A stretch of DNA of 64,000 nucleotides from Microvirga ossetica (GTDB lineage Bacteria > Pseudomonadota > Alphaproteobacteria > Rhizobiales > Beijerinckiaceae): positions 1,178,001 to 1,242,000 of the forward strand of contig NZ_CP016617.1 of the NCBI RefSeq assembly GCF_002741015.1, given 5' to 3'. Shown one piece after another: positions 8,937 to 18,581 of the stretch (within the stretch, counting starts at the first letter, position 1; each line of letters begins with the position of its first letter). The notes under the pieces were generated by a model. The model had not been told where the DNA came from. It ran no database searches and was given only the letters and a program-made list of their open reading frames with translations. Made by a program: the position numbers and the translations under genes.

Positions 8937-10319
8937 CTATCGGCGATGCAGGTGGAACAGCGGCGCGTGATCGGGCTGGGTGGTCACCACTGCGATGGGC
9001 AAGACCGGTCGACTTGTAACCAGCTCGATCCGGAACGAGCGCATGAGTTCGGCCAGCACGAGGGTGGCCTCGGTGAGAGCGAAGTGAGCGCCAATGCACA
9101 CGCGAGGCCCGACACCAAAGGGCAGGTAGGCAAAGCGCTCGATCGCCGAGGCGCCGGGTAGAAAGCGTTCCGGGACGAACGCATCCGGCTCGTGCCAGTG
9201 TGTCCGATGCCGGTGCAGCACCCAAGGCGAGATGATGGCGAGATCACCCGGCTTCATCGCAACACCCGCGACTTCGTCCGACTGGCGGGCCGCCCGGACG
9301 ATCACATAGGCAGGCGGATAGAGGCGCATGACCTCATCCAGCACCGCCCGCGTGTAGGTCAGCTTGCTGAGCTGTGGCTCCGCCCCGCTGTCCGATAGCA
9401 CCGCCGCGGCCTCGTGGGCGATCCGCTCCTGCACCTCCGGCAGGTGGGCCAGCAGGTACACCGACCAGCACAACGCCACTGCCGTGGTCTCGTGCCCAGC
9501 CAGGATCATGGTGGCGATCTGGTCCCGCAACTGGCTCGGCGAGAACCCCTCCCCGCTCTCCGGATCTCGCGCCGCCATCAGCAGGTCGAGCAGATCGCGG
9601 GGACCACTCGCATGGGTTTTGGCCGTCAGCCGCTCAGCCATAATCTGTTCAATCAGCCGGATCCAGCCCCGCCGGAACCAGGCCCGTGCCAGATCGTAAG
9701 GCGTGGGAATGCCGATGGGCACAACGAAATCAAGCAGGTGAGGTCGGCCGAGCCCCTGGCCATAGTGCATGATCTGGCGTCGGAGCGCTGAGCCGTACTG
9801 TCTCGTCTCGAGGGAGAACATGGTGCGGCCGGCAATCTCAAGCGCCAGGTGCTGGATCATCGGAAAGAGATCCACCTGCTGCTGCTCGCCAGCGGCAAGG
9901 CGGGTGACCATCTCGTGCGTGGCTGAGCGGATATGCGGAATGAGAAGCTCGACCGACCGCGGCGTGAAGGCTGGCGCCAGGGTCCGCCGCTGATGCCGCC
10001 AGACAGGTCCCTCGCTGGTGAACAGCCCCTCGCCGAGCAACGGCTTGAGGATCCGGAGGGTGGCGCGGGTTCGGCCATAGGCCTCCGGGTGATCCACGAG
10101 AACATGGCGGATCGCCTCCGGGGCATTGAACAGCACCGAGGAGCGGCCGAAGAAGCGGCGAACGACGACCTCCTCCTCGTAGGCTCGCTGCGACCAGACC
10201 CGGAGGTTGTTGGTGCGCATCAGCGTTGCGAGTTGCCGCGGCGAGAGATTCTCCGGGGCGGGATCCGGATGTGGCGGGATGAAGGTCCGAATGCTCTCAG
10301 GCATGACGGAGGTCTGCAT
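8937..10319 (-). CDS. Cytochrome P450
   Basis: 460 residues from the ATG (a GTG lies one codon upstream). It is a soluble bacterial-type P450 monooxygenase with all signature elements. The I-helix oxygen-activation motif is AGHETTA. The K-helix ExxR lies in DEVMRLYPPAY. The meander is PDAFVPERFL. The heme-ligand loop FGVGPRVCIGAHFAL has the thiolate Cys at about 408. No N-terminal membrane anchor is present. Ferredoxin or reductase partners are not adjacent, so redox partners must be encoded elsewhere. The substrate is unknown; the overall features resemble CYP102-like or fatty-acid/terpenoid hydroxylases, but no subfamily is claimed. Confidence 0.95.
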   Translation of the reverse strand: MQTSVMPESIRTFIPPHPDPAPENLSPRQLATLMRTNNLRVWSQRAYEEEVVVRRFFGRSSVLFNAPEAIRHVLVDHPEAYGRTRATLRILKPLLGEGLFTSEGPVWRHQRRTLAPAFTPRSVELLIPHIRSATHEMVTRLAAGEQQQVDLFPMIQHLALEIAGRTMFSLETRQYGSALRRQIMHYGQGLGRPHLLDFVVPIGIPTPYDLARAWFRRGWIRLIEQIMAERLTAKTHASGPRDLLDLLMAARDPESGEGFSPSQLRDQIATMILAGHETTAVALCWSVYLLAHLPEVQERIAHEAAAVLSDSGAEPQLSKLTYTRAVLDEVMRLYPPAYVIVRAARQSDEVAGVAMKPGDLAIISPWVLHRHRTHWHEPDAFVPERFLPGASAIERFAYLPFGVGPRVCIGAHFALTEATLVLAELMRSFRIELVTSRPVLPIAVVTTQPDHAPLFHLHRR

Positions 10320-10322
10320 CAC

Positions 10323-11341
10323 TTATGTTTAGCACGTTCAGCCCCTGAAGCAGAGAGGCTGGGCGACCGCTAAGGACGGAGGGTGCAATCCGCACGAACG
10401 CGCGGACTTAAACCTTCGCCTCGTAGGATCGGGAGGTGCTGCAGATCGGCGGAAGCGCCAGCGGGAAGGATCAGGCGCCGAGGAACGAGTTCAGGATCAG
10501 GAAACAGCCTCGGCAACTTGGATGCGAAAGCTGATCGTGGATTTCGGGGCTGATTCTTTGTGACCTGCCAAGCTCGCTGGAAGAATCGGGTATCATCCGA
10601 AGAAGGATGGAGCGCTCGATCCTTCGAGGCGGTGTTTGGAGAGGGAATTTTCGGCCGTTCGGCGCGAGCCGGTTGGTACCGGGTCTGGTCGGAAACTCGG
10701 GGAAAGGCCCGAAAAGGCCTTGGGCCTATGGTAGCGGAGGCCCGATTCACGCGCTCCCCACACATGCCCAGACCCTTGTTTTCCTCGATTCCTGAGTCCG
10801 TCGAAGGACAGGTCTGATTGAGACGCGAGCCAAGGGACCAATCTCCCCCTGATCCAACCTTCCGCAGCCTGTGTCCGTTGACCGTGCCCGGCCTTTATTG
10901 GAACCAGTGGAACCGTCAGCCGTCGTTCTCATTTTGTTCCAAATTAACTATGGGACGGCGATGGTGAAACGACTAAGCGACTTTCCATGGGTCGTTGTCC
11001 GGATTGGTTGTCCCTTTTGCCCTAAACGGAGGGGTCAGTACCGGCTCGCTCGACTGCCCGAGGAAGTCCCTCCCGTGGGAGCGGCCTCCGAACCAGTACG
11101 ATCCCAAGTGCGAGGTTCGGTTCAGTGAATTGGAGGCTACCAGCCTCCCTCCCCCGGACCTCCCTCCGATGCTGCGAAAGCTGACGGTGATCCTGGGCGG
11201 GAAGAGATAAGGCCCAGATCCAGCCTCTGCTCGACCGCTCTCCCAAAATCCTCCGTGCCACCAAGCTTGGCCTCTAAAGCAACAGATCTAAGATTGGACC
11301 GACTCTTCCGCATGATGCGCAGCAGATGCTCGAAACGCGGA
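10323..11341. other. Intergenic region without a confident gene
   Basis: About 1 kb upstream of the P450. Open frames of 60-130 codons overlap on both strands, but none has motifs or a ribosome-binding site. One short feature is notable: at 11169-11210 a mini-ORF MLRKLTVILGGKR ends a C-rich segment that resembles the sequence at 13754-13830 (see the mini-ORF entry there). Otherwise I see nothing I can support. Confidence 0.45.
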
Positions 11342-11797
11342 TCAAGCTCTTTGAGGCTCAAGCGCAATCTCGGTTGACAAAGGGAGAGGCGGATTTGCGC
11401 TGTCGGGAAACTCCACCGTCGTAAAGACGAATTCACTATCTCCGATATTTTCCAGGTCGTGGACCTTGAACTGTCCTGGTCCGTAGATGAGATGGCACGT
11501 CTGGCCCGCCGCATAGATGGCCTCGACCACCGAGCCGTCCTGTTGGTTCGAGCGAGCTTTGCCGGGCGTTGTGGCGACCCAGAAATAGTCCAGCACGTGG
11601 CGATGGAAGCCGAGGCGCTCTGAGGGCTTCAGGCGCACTTCCCAAACCCGCACCCGGCTGTCTTGTGACAGGAGGCGCGTCCCTATACAGGGATTGAACT
11701 GGTTCCTTGTGAATTCGTCCTGGAGTGCGGCTGACCACTTTGCGCTTGGTTCAAGAACCTTTGGCATTCGGGCCTCCATCGTGAGCACCGTAACCAA
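11342..11797 (-). CDS. Cupin-fold protein
   Basis: 151 residues (a later ATG at MEARMPKV or MPKVLEP may be the true start). The core reads VRVWEVRLKPSERLGFHRHV, with the cupin-1 HRH metal-binding pair. It continues to LDYFWVATTPGKAR, a Gly-turn, and VHDLENIGDSEFVFTTVEF, the second cupin strand set. It looks like a complete single-domain cupin. No partner genes adjoin it. The enzymatic role is unknown; similar small cupins include binding proteins and small isomerases or dioxygenases. Confidence 0.75.
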   Translation of the reverse strand: MVTVLTMEARMPKVLEPSAKWSAALQDEFTRNQFNPCIGTRLLSQDSRVRVWEVRLKPSERLGFHRHVLDYFWVATTPGKARSNQQDGSVVEAIYAAGQTCHLIYGPGQFKVHDLENIGDSEFVFTTVEFPDSANPPLPLSTEIALEPQRA

Positions 11798-12066
11798 TTC
11801 CTGGGATCAGGAGCGACCCATGACCCAACCTCCATTATAGCGAAGGAACCGCAGATCAGCCCAGCCCAGAAGCCGTGACCTCCAATTTCCAGTCCGACGT
11901 TTAAGAGGGAGGATATCACTTTGCCTGCGCATCACGCTGCATTGATAATCCTGCTCCAACCGGGAGGAGGGATTCGTACAGTCTATATTCTATATCAGCC
12001 AGCTTATCCGTCTTCAGTCGCCTCATGGCCAACGCGAGTGACAGACTTATCATGAGAGCCGGGCAC

Positions 12067-13276
12067 CTAATAGTCTGGGACTAACCGGTGCTCGATCAGA
12101 GGGGCATCCATCTGAAATCGCAGACCGGCCCGGCCGTACCGAACCTCGACCTTGCCATTACATTGCATGGGCAGAACCCGCTGAAGCAGAGTCGAGCCAA
12201 ACCCACAATGCTGCGGCTCGCTCACTGGAGGCCCGCCGTGCTCTTGCCATTCCAGATGGAGCTTTCGGACGCCCTCGACCGCAACGACATCCCACCGGAT
12301 TTCGACATAGCCATCAGGAGCAGATAGAGCCCCGTACTGAATGGCGTTCGTGGTCAGTTCGTGGAGCGCCATGCCGACCGGCACGGCCAGATCCGCCGAT
12401 AGCTCAACAGGCGGACCAAACAGCATGAAGCGGGGCACTCGGCTTTCAGCAAACGGCTTGAGTTCGTTGAGAACGATCTCCCTCAGCGGCGCGGTTTGCC
12501 AGTAGTCCTCGGTCAACAGGTTGTGGGTCTTCGCCAGGGACGAGATGCGTTTGGAGAACGAGCGATAGAACTCGTCGAAGCTGCCAGTAGACCGGCCTGT
12601 GGCTCCGACGAGGGCCTGAACCGTCGCCAGGGTGTTCTTCACCCGATGGTGAAGCTCGCGGACCAGCAAAGACTGGCGCTGCTCGACCTTGTGGCTCGCC
12701 TCCAATCGCTCATCCCGCTCGGCAATGGCACGGCGCAACTCGAACTGTGACATCACCTGTCGCGCGAGCATGGTGAGGGTGGATGCCTGCTCCTCTGTGA
12801 GGTCACGCGGTACATGATCGAGCACACACAGGGCTCCCAAGGGAACCCCATCGGGGGCTTCTCAGCACCGCCCCGGCATAGGAGCGCAGGCGCGGCTCCG
12901 CTGTCGCAAGAGGGTTGCTAGCAAACCGATGGTCCTCGATCAGGTCCGGAACCACGGTTAGCCCAGGCTCAAGCATGGCGCTGAGGCAAATCGAGCGGTC
13001 GAGCGGCGTCTCGCGCAGCCCAAGCCCCACTTCGGCCTTGAACCATTGCCTGCGCTCGTCGATGAGGCTGATGAGTGCAATGGGGGTCTGACAGCACTGA
13101 GCGGCAAGCTGTACCAGATCGTCGAATGCGGGCTCTGGCGGCGTGTCGAGAACCCGGTAGCTGCGCAACGTTGCGAGCCGGTCGCGCTCTGTCCAGGTGG
13201 GATGCCGTTGATCGTTCAACACGAGCCCGTCCGCTGGGATCACTCGTGAGAACGTGCTTGATTCGGGTAGGTTCAA
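12067..13276 (-). pseudogene. GAF-HWE sensor histidine kinase, frameshifted
   Basis: The N-terminal 150 residues are a GAF domain (LATLRSYRVLDTPPEPAFDD, ALISLIDERRQWFKAEVGL). It continues in another frame as an HWE-type kinase: H-box ELHHRVKN with phospho-acceptor His, N-box ALHELTTNAIQYGAL, and the WQEHGGPPV motif that names the family. The two frames meet at a run of five G (plus strand, 12853-12857). Removing one base restores SPDGVPLGALCVLD, so a one-base insertion in a homopolymer splits the gene. The product would be cytoplasmic with no membrane segment. It lies 27 bp downstream of a response regulator in the same direction, so the two form a stress/light-type signalling pair. A sequencing error is a real alternative. 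Confidence 0.85.
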
Positions 13277-13303
13277 GTGAAGTGGCTGATGTCCCCAAGC
13301 AAT

Positions 13304-13681
13304 TTAGACGTCGCCGACCAGAAGCTGCTGGCAGGCTCGAACCAGGACGGCAAATGGGACCGGCTTTTCGATCCAAGTCACATGATGAAACTCTGACAGA
13401 AGCTGGCGGTCCTCATGATGCCCCGAATAGATCAGGAACGGCACTTCACGGCGGCTAAGCTCCAGAGCAACCTCGCGGCAGGGGCCATCCTTCAGCGCCG
13501 CGTCCAGAATGGCTGTGTCGGGCGTCTCGGTCTGGAGCCAGTCCAGGGCAGCGGCACAGGTGGTAAAGGGGCCAGCCACTTCATAGCCCGCATCCTGCAA
13601 ATCATCCTGGAGAGTGAGCGCGATCAGGGCTTCGTCCTCCAAGACGAGGACAAGCGGTCTGCCGTTGGCCTGCTTGGTCAT
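13304..13681 (-). CDS. Single-domain response regulator
   Basis: 125 residues containing only a receiver (REC) domain. The acidic pocket is E15-D16 in VLVLEDEAL, the phospho-acceptor is D60 in PDTAILDAAL, and the conserved Lys is K106 in WIEKPVPF. There is no output domain, so it would act by phosphotransfer or protein binding, as CheY-like partners of HWE kinases do. It is the first gene of a two-gene operon with the frameshifted HWE kinase. The family match is secure. Confidence 0.93.
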   Translation of the reverse strand: MTKQANGRPLVLVLEDEALIALTLQDDLQDAGYEVAGPFTTCAAALDWLQTETPDTAILDAALKDGPCREVALELSRREVPFLIYSGHHEDRQLLSEFHHVTWIEKPVPFAVLVRACQQLLVGDV

Positions 13682-13782
13682 CCGATCAGCCTTCGCCCAT
13701 CCAGCTTGAATCTATCCTGAACAGGCGTGCTTGACGATTCCTTGTGTTAAGTTAGCCGCCCTCCCCAAACCTCCCGCCGACG

Positions 13783-13927
13783 ATGCGGAAGCTCACCATC
13801 CTCCAGGGAGGAAGGGCTGAGCACCAAGGTACAGTCCACTGGACCTTCCCCTCGCGCTACGATGCGGAGGCTTACAATCATCCAGAACGGAAGGCGGGAC
13901 GACCGAGATCCTGAGCCGGACCACTGA
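13783..13927 (+). other. Tandem mini-ORFs with the M-R-(K/R)-L-T-I signature
   Basis: Two overlapping short frames begin with nearly the same peptide. One at 13783-13914 starts MRKLTILQGGRAE (43 residues). Another at 13862-13927 starts MRRLTIIQNGRRDD (21 residues). A third relative, MLRKLTVILGGKR, lies at 11169-11210 and is preceded by a similar CCTCCC-rich segment. No clear Shine-Dalgarno precedes any of them. They may be a small-peptide family or a diverged nucleotide repeat; function is unknown. Confidence 0.35.
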
Positions 13928-13970
13928 CCCGTAACCGTCCGCGCCCGAGTGCGCCGTTCAGGAGCATTTC

Positions 13971-13996
13971 ATAGCGCTGGTGCGTTACCCGCTTCG
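13971..13996 (+). promoter_or_regulatory. Possible EcfG-type promoter
   Basis: GGAGC, 17 bases, then CGTT. This is one base off the alphaproteobacterial general-stress consensus GGAAC-N16/17-CGTT. It sits 28 bp before the GTG start of the Tyr/Arg-rich secreted protein. It is weak evidence on its own. Confidence 0.25.
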
Positions 13997-14023
13997 GCAA
14001 TCATTGGTGGAAGGAACTGCATC

Positions 14024-14335
14024 GTGACGACGTTTGCCACAAAGATGAGAGGATGGCTGCCGACAGGCTTGGCTGCGCTGGTCCTCGGCGGAGCCACGCT
14101 CGCGACGGTCGTTCCGGCCCAGGCGCAGTACTACGGTCCTGGCTATCGCTACGGCCCGCCTGTGGAGCGCCGAATCGTGAGACCCTACTATGGCAGGCCC
14201 TACTATAGGAGGCCGTACTATGGCCGACCCTACTACGGTCGGCGATACTACGCGCCGGGGTGCCGGGTGGTGGTCACGCGGCGCATTAATCGCTTCGGGG
14301 AACCGGTGGTCATCAGACGGCGCATCTGTGGCTAA
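14024..14335 (+). CDS. Secreted Tyr/Arg/Pro-rich small protein
   Basis: 103 residues from the GTG preceded by GGAAGGA. An upstream in-frame start would add a non-signal leader. Residues 1-33 form a Sec signal peptide (basic start, hydrophobic LAALVLGGATLATVV, cleavage after PAQAQA-like site). The mature part begins QYYGPGYRYGPP and contains tandem copies of a short PYYGR/PYYRR unit (four to five repeats), then a small Arg-rich C-terminal module with two Cys residues (APGCRVVVTRRINRFGEPV). Such proteins are common in Methylobacteriaceae periplasm or envelope, but their role is not established. Confidence 0.75.
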   Translation: MTTFATKMRGWLPTGLAALVLGGATLATVVPAQAQYYGPGYRYGPPVERRIVRPYYGRPYYRRPYYGRPYYGRRYYAPGCRVVVTRRINRFGEPVVIRRRICG

Positions 14336-14636
14336 TCGGCTGCTCGGGTTACGAGCCCCGTCAACCGTGCCATCACTGAGGCCGTTCCATTATCCTGGTC
14401 AGGATGATTCTGTCGCAGCCGCTGGGACTGCCGCCTGAGACACCATGGAACCTTCCCCTGTCCTTCGGCGATGACAGCGATTCCATTGTTCTTGCGGCTG
14501 AGGGATCAGCCATGCCCTTAGCGGGCGCTCCAGTTTCGGCGAAGCTGTTTACATAGGTTCAGAAAAGTGGGAATCTGCCCGCCGCGATGGTGGTGGCCTG
14601 AATGCTGTGCGGTGAGGTTTCGAGGCGAGGTGTCCC

Positions 14637-14894
14637 ATGACGCACAGATTTCAGGTTGGACAGACGGTCCTCCCAGCCCATCCCAGGCGAGCAAATCCTG
14701 ATACCTACGTGATTGTCCAAGCACTGCCTGACACATCGCACGGACCTCAGTACCGGATCAGGGCGCTATCGAGCGCAGCCGAGTGCGTCGTTGATGAGAC
14801 GCAAATTAAGAAGGTGCGAGCAGAGCCACGGCATCCCGCAAAGGTCACGCGCGAAAATAAGAGCGAGTCTATGTCTCATCTCGTCTGGTGTTAG
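14637..14894 (+). CDS. Small hypothetical protein
   Basis: 85 residues, MTHRFQVGQTVLPAHPRRAN onward. The central YVIVQALPDTSHGPQYRIR and ALSSAAECVVDETQIKKV segments resemble a small SH3-like or ribosome-associated beta barrel in which a charged C-terminal tail follows. A GAGGCGAGG purine stretch precedes the ATG. No membrane segment or catalytic motif is seen. It stands alone, transcribed away from the upstream secreted-protein gene. It is probably real, and of unknown function. Confidence 0.65.
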   Translation: MTHRFQVGQTVLPAHPRRANPDTYVIVQALPDTSHGPQYRIRALSSAAECVVDETQIKKVRAEPRHPAKVTRENKSESMSHLVWC

Positions 14895-15042
14895 CGGTCT
14901 TCGGTCGCGAGGTGATTGATAGCTTGCCTACTGACCGCGCGTGACACCAGCAAATCCTGCTGACGCAATGATGCCTTGACCCTGCGACCACCCAATGCCG
15001 CGTCTGATCGCACGATGTTACAGGCGAAGAGATCTGGCCCGA

Positions 15043-15530
15043 TCACAGAGGCCGACTGCTGACGATCTGTGGCTGATCGAATACGACTGGTTCGAGAGGA
15101 GTGCCATCATTCCGCATCGCGTGCTCGCTGAAGCAAGCAACGTTGGGCGGCAAGATCGTCTCGTGTCTCGCCACATCAATGAAGATGTGCTTCGAGTTCT
15201 CCGGCTTGATGTCAAACCAGTTGGGATCATCGAAAGTACCGGCGAAGACACCGCAGACATCGGCGAATCTTTCGAACGTCAGGTAAAGCTTCGTCCCGCA
15301 CACGGCGCAGAAGTGGATGTGGACGAGCTTGCCGCTACCTCCGGAACAATGATCATAGGCGGCTGAAGAACCTTTTGTAATCTGAAGGTCAGTCTCCCGG
15401 AAGATCGGCTCTACCATGTAGGCCGCACCGGTCGCACGCTGGCAGAACTTGCAGTGGTAGATCGTAACGCGAAGCGGGTCGTTCTGGGTCTTGTATCTCA
15501 CTGCCCGCAGAGGCACCCGCCCTTATGCAC
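15043..15530 (-). pseudogene. GFA-family (glutathione-dependent formaldehyde-activating-like) protein, frameshifted
   Basis: The body matches the CENP-V/GFA zinc-binding fold (VTIYHCKFCQRATGAAY, VHIHFCAVCGTKLY). The N-terminal zinc-binding GGCLCG is encoded from GTG at 15528-15530 but in a frame that ends at TGA five bases later. Inserting one G after CTGCGGG would join it to AVRYKTQND. The remaining 157-residue frame lacks the CxC pair. In addition the first Cys of the usual CHCxxC motif is Tyr (YHCKFC). Both defects argue against a functional zinc site. GFA proteins were named for a formaldehyde-glutathione reaction, but many relatives have no proven enzyme activity. Confidence 0.75.
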
Positions 15531-15751
15531 CGCCACGGCTCTTCCTTTCAATAGACAGAGCTTTGAGCCTCAGTTGCGGCAGAGCCAGCCCGTCCGACCT
15601 GCTACAAAGGAGCGCTCAGCGGCGCTGATCGGCAAGGCTCGCGCCGCTCCGAGAGGCGAGCAGAAGCAGAACAGGGCTGAACCCGCTCGAAAGAGCTAAA
15701 CAAGTGCGCCGTATAGCCCGATCAGAAGCCCGAGACAGCCAATTTACTTTG

Positions 15752-16750
15752 CTATGAGGCTGCTAGAGCCGCACAGGATCGGAACACCGAACGCGCCTCG
15801 TCGATGATCTCCTGCACGATCTCGGCTGCCCCCTGAACCCGCGTGACCAGTCCAACGCCCTGGCCAGCCCACAACGACAGTGCCTCGATGTCGCCCTTGG
15901 CATCCGCGCCCGGTGTCGCGGACCGGTGGCGCACGAATTCACCGCGCGATGGCGAGGTCGCCAGCACTTCTCCCTCGCCGGGCCGGTTGCCAGAGCACGG
16001 GCGACTCGCCGCTTCCCATGCCCGAACGGTCGTATTCCGGAGGACCCGGTGGGGAGCATTCGGCCAGCCCACATCAAACACTTGCGTATACACCGTGTCC
16101 GTCCCATTCGCCCGAAGCAGAAGCTCGCGGTAGTGGGAGTGGATGGCAGCTTCCTTAGCGGCGAGGTACCGGGTGCCGATCCACGCACCGGATGCGCCGA
16201 GAGCGAGCACCGCTGCCAAACCTCGCCCATCTGCGATCCCTCCCGCAGCCAGGACAGGGGTTGGAGCAACCGCATCGACCACGCTGGGGATCAGGCACAG
16301 GGAGGACATCTGTCCGCGCACGTGCCCGCCCGCCTCCCAGCCTTGCGCCACGATGATATCCACCCCTGCATCAACGGCTCGGCGAGCATCGGCAGCGTCT
16401 GGCGCAGTATGAAAGACCACCGCTCCGGCCCCATGAATGCGGCTGACCAGCGGGGTCGGATCACCCCAGAAGAGGGAGATAATCGGCACACCTTCCTCCA
16501 GACAGACCGCCAGTTGCTCCTGCTGATCAAAATCCAGGATCAGATTGACCCCAAACGGGCGCTGCGAGAGCGCCTTCGTCTCGCGGACTTGGCGGCGGAT
16601 TTCATCGAGATCAACGAACGAGAGGGCCAGCATTCCAAGCCCGCCCGCATTGCTCACGGCGGCGGCAAGCTGAGGGCAACTCGCCTCGCCCATGGAGGCT
16701 TGGATGATCGGAACGTCGATGCCTAACTACTCACAGAGATTGGTTCTCAT
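15752..16750 (-). pseudogene. Nitronate monooxygenase with a premature stop at codon 8
   Basis: The long part (313 residues from ATG at 16691) is a TIM-barrel FMN enzyme of the nitronate monooxygenase/2-nitropropane dioxygenase family: AVSNAGGLGMLALS, IIVAQGWEAGGHVRG and the phosphate-binding VLAAGGIADGRG. The family's usual start MRT.LC..LGIDVPIIQA is present in the same frame from 16750, but codon 8 is TAG (16727-16729). Translation could restart at the internal ATG, which would lose the first beta strand and the substrate loop. So the enzyme is probably damaged by one substitution. It oxidises nitronates or propionate-3-nitronate in working relatives. Confidence 0.85.
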
Positions 16751-16892
16751 GGTGAACGCTCCTCAGCGATCTCGTCTCAGTCTGTTAAAGCATGCGCCAA
16801 AGGCTTTTTGCAGTCACCAAGCCGAACAAGCCGGTACGCACGAGAGCCGACTTTGCTTTTCCTGTGATATCCGCGCCTGCCTGATGCTCCTG

Positions 16893-17232
16893 TCAGGGCA
16901 TGATCCTGAGCAGATCCTCGACGCAGAGCGCCGAGTTGTGAGCCACCATAGCCACCATTTCGGCGTAGGACAGATGACTGTCATCCCCTGCCCCATCCGA
17001 GATGGTGCGGATGATATAGGCTCCCTTTCCGAAACGGTGGGCGACTTCGAGCACCGCCGTAGACTCCATATCCACGATATCCCCGCCAAGGGCCTTCAAG
17101 CGGGCTCGGGCGTCCTGACAGTTGATGAACACGTCCCCTGACAGTACAGAGCCGAGCCGGATGGTCAGCTTGTCGGCCATCCGGTCCCGGAGATGCTCCA
17201 TCGTTTGCTCAACCTGGGTCGGAACACGTGGC
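16893..17232 (-). pseudogene. 5'-methylthioadenosine/SAH-type nucleosidase, 3' half
   Basis: Encodes the C-terminal half of a PNP/MTAN-fold nucleosidase. It includes the purine and ribose-binding motif VDMESTAVLEVAH, with its catalytic Glu, and the TISDGAGD segment with the catalytic Asp. The upstream part of the gene lies beyond the IS256 element, so the two halves were once one gene. Immediately before the IS the frame reads GTPRVPTQVEQTMEHL. No target duplication is present, so some bases may be lost at the join. Confidence 0.85.
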
Positions 17233-18581
17233 GTCCCGGGACGTGGTGTAGGAGCAGGCTACCGATGAGGTGGTCATCGCCAGTCTTCGGTTAGAGTTCG
17301 GGTAGCGACACCTGACCCTGACCCCGGAGACGACGATGACCGACGAGAGAATGGCCCTGATCGAGCTGATCGAAAAGGGGGCCGATGCCGATCTCATCCG
17401 CGACATGCTCGCTTTTGCCGCCGAGCGCCTGATGAGCCTGGAGGTGGAGGCCCTGACCGGAGCTCCCGCCGGCGTACGCAGCTCGGAGCGCCTCACTCAC
17501 CGCAATGGATACCGGGAGCGGGCCTGGGACACCCGCGCCGGCCGGATCGATCTTTCCATCCCCAAGCTGCGCAAGGGCTCCTACTTTCCTGTCTTTCTCG
17601 AGCCGCGGCGCACCGCCGAGAAGGCGCTCACGGCCGTGATCCAAGAGGCCTACGTTCATGGCATCTCGACCCGCTCCGTGGACGATCTCGTCAAAGCCAT
17701 GGGGGCGTCCGGCATCTCGAAGAGCCAGGTCTCGCGCCTGTGCGAGGAGATCGACGAGCGCGTCAACGCCTTCCTCTCGCGCCCGATCGAGGGCGAGTGG
17801 CCGTACCTGTGGATCGATGCCACCTATCTGAAGACCCGAGAGGCCGGCCGGATCGTCTCCACGGCCGTAATACTGGCGGTGGGCGTCAATACGGATGGCC
17901 GGCGTGAGGTGCTGGGCATTGCCACCGGGGCCTCGGAGGCTGAGCCGTTCTGGACCGCCTTCCTGCGCTCTCTCGCCGACCGCGGCTTGCGCGGCGTGAG
18001 CCTGGTGATCGCCGATGATCACAAGGGGCTGCGGGCGGCAGCTTACCGGGTCTTCCATGCTTCGCTCCAGCGCTGCCGGGTTCATTGGATGCGCAACGCC
18101 ATGGCGCATCTCGCCCCGAAGCAACGCCCAGCCGTGGTGGCCATGCTCAAGACCATCTTTGCCCAGGACACGGCCGAGGCGGCCAGAGAGCAGTGGGCCT
18201 CGGTGGCAGACGCCCTGCGCGAGCGCTGCCCCAAGCTCACCGAGCTGACGGACCGCTCGCGCGAGGAGGTGCTGGTCTACATGAGCTTTCCACGTGAGCA
18301 CTGGGGCCAGATTGCGTCCACCAATCCGCTCGAGCGGCTCAATGGCGAGATCAAGCGGAGGGCGGATGTGGTGGGGATCTTCCCCAATGACCGGGCGGTG
18401 ATCCGGCTCGTGGGAGCCCTGATGCTGGAGCAGAATGACGAGTGGGCGGTGAGCCGGCGCTACATGTCGCTGGAAAGTCTGAGCGCGTTGAGCGATGATC
18501 CCGTCCGCAGGCTGTCGGCCGTGACCGCCTGATCAATCCGGCTCAGCCGAGGACTGGCGCGCTTACACCACGCCACGGGAC
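17233..18581 (+). mobile_element. IS256-family insertion sequence
   Basis: A 1349-bp element with inverted termini (left GTCCCGGGACGTGGTGTAGG; right, complemented, GTCCCGTGGCGTGGTGTAAG). It has one transposase gene. Flanking 8-9 bp are not identical (ACACGTGGC and ACGATCGGC), so no target duplication survives. The nucleosidase gene is split on either side. Confidence 0.85.
17336..18532 (+). CDS. IS256-family transposase (mutator type)
   Basis: 398 residues with the three catalytic acids visible. D161 lies in [11 protein letters not shown]227 in [11 protein letters not shown] (family C/DxxG-H motif), and E333 in [13 protein letters not shown]. The N-terminal domain with [18 protein letters not shown] and the insertion domain are complete. 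It appears intact and is likely active. It is transcribed opposite to the split nucleosidase gene. Confidence 0.95.
   Translation: MTDERMALIELIEKGADADLIRDMLAFAAERLMSLEVEALTGAPAGVRSSERLTHRNGYRERAWDTRAGRIDLSIPKLRKGSYFPVFLEPRRTAEKALTAVIQEAYVHGISTRSVDDLVKAMGASGISKSQVSRLCEEIDERVNAFLSRPIEGEWPYLWIDATYLKTREAGRIVSTAVILAVGVNTDGRREVLGIATGASEAEPFWTAFLRSLADRGLRGVSLVIADDHKGLRAAAYRVFHASLQRCRVHWMRNAMAHLAPKQRPAVVAMLKTIFAQDTAEAAREQWASVADALRERCPKLTELTDRSREEVLVYMSFPREHWGQIASTNPLERLNGEIKRRADVVGIFPNDRAVIRLVGALMLEQNDEWAVSRRYMSLESLSALSDDPVRRLSAVTA

Noticed and set aside
11000..11330. Possible tRNA or structured RNA near 11100
   Set aside because: GGTTCG occurs twice but no acceptor, anticodon or T-stem pairing can be drawn.
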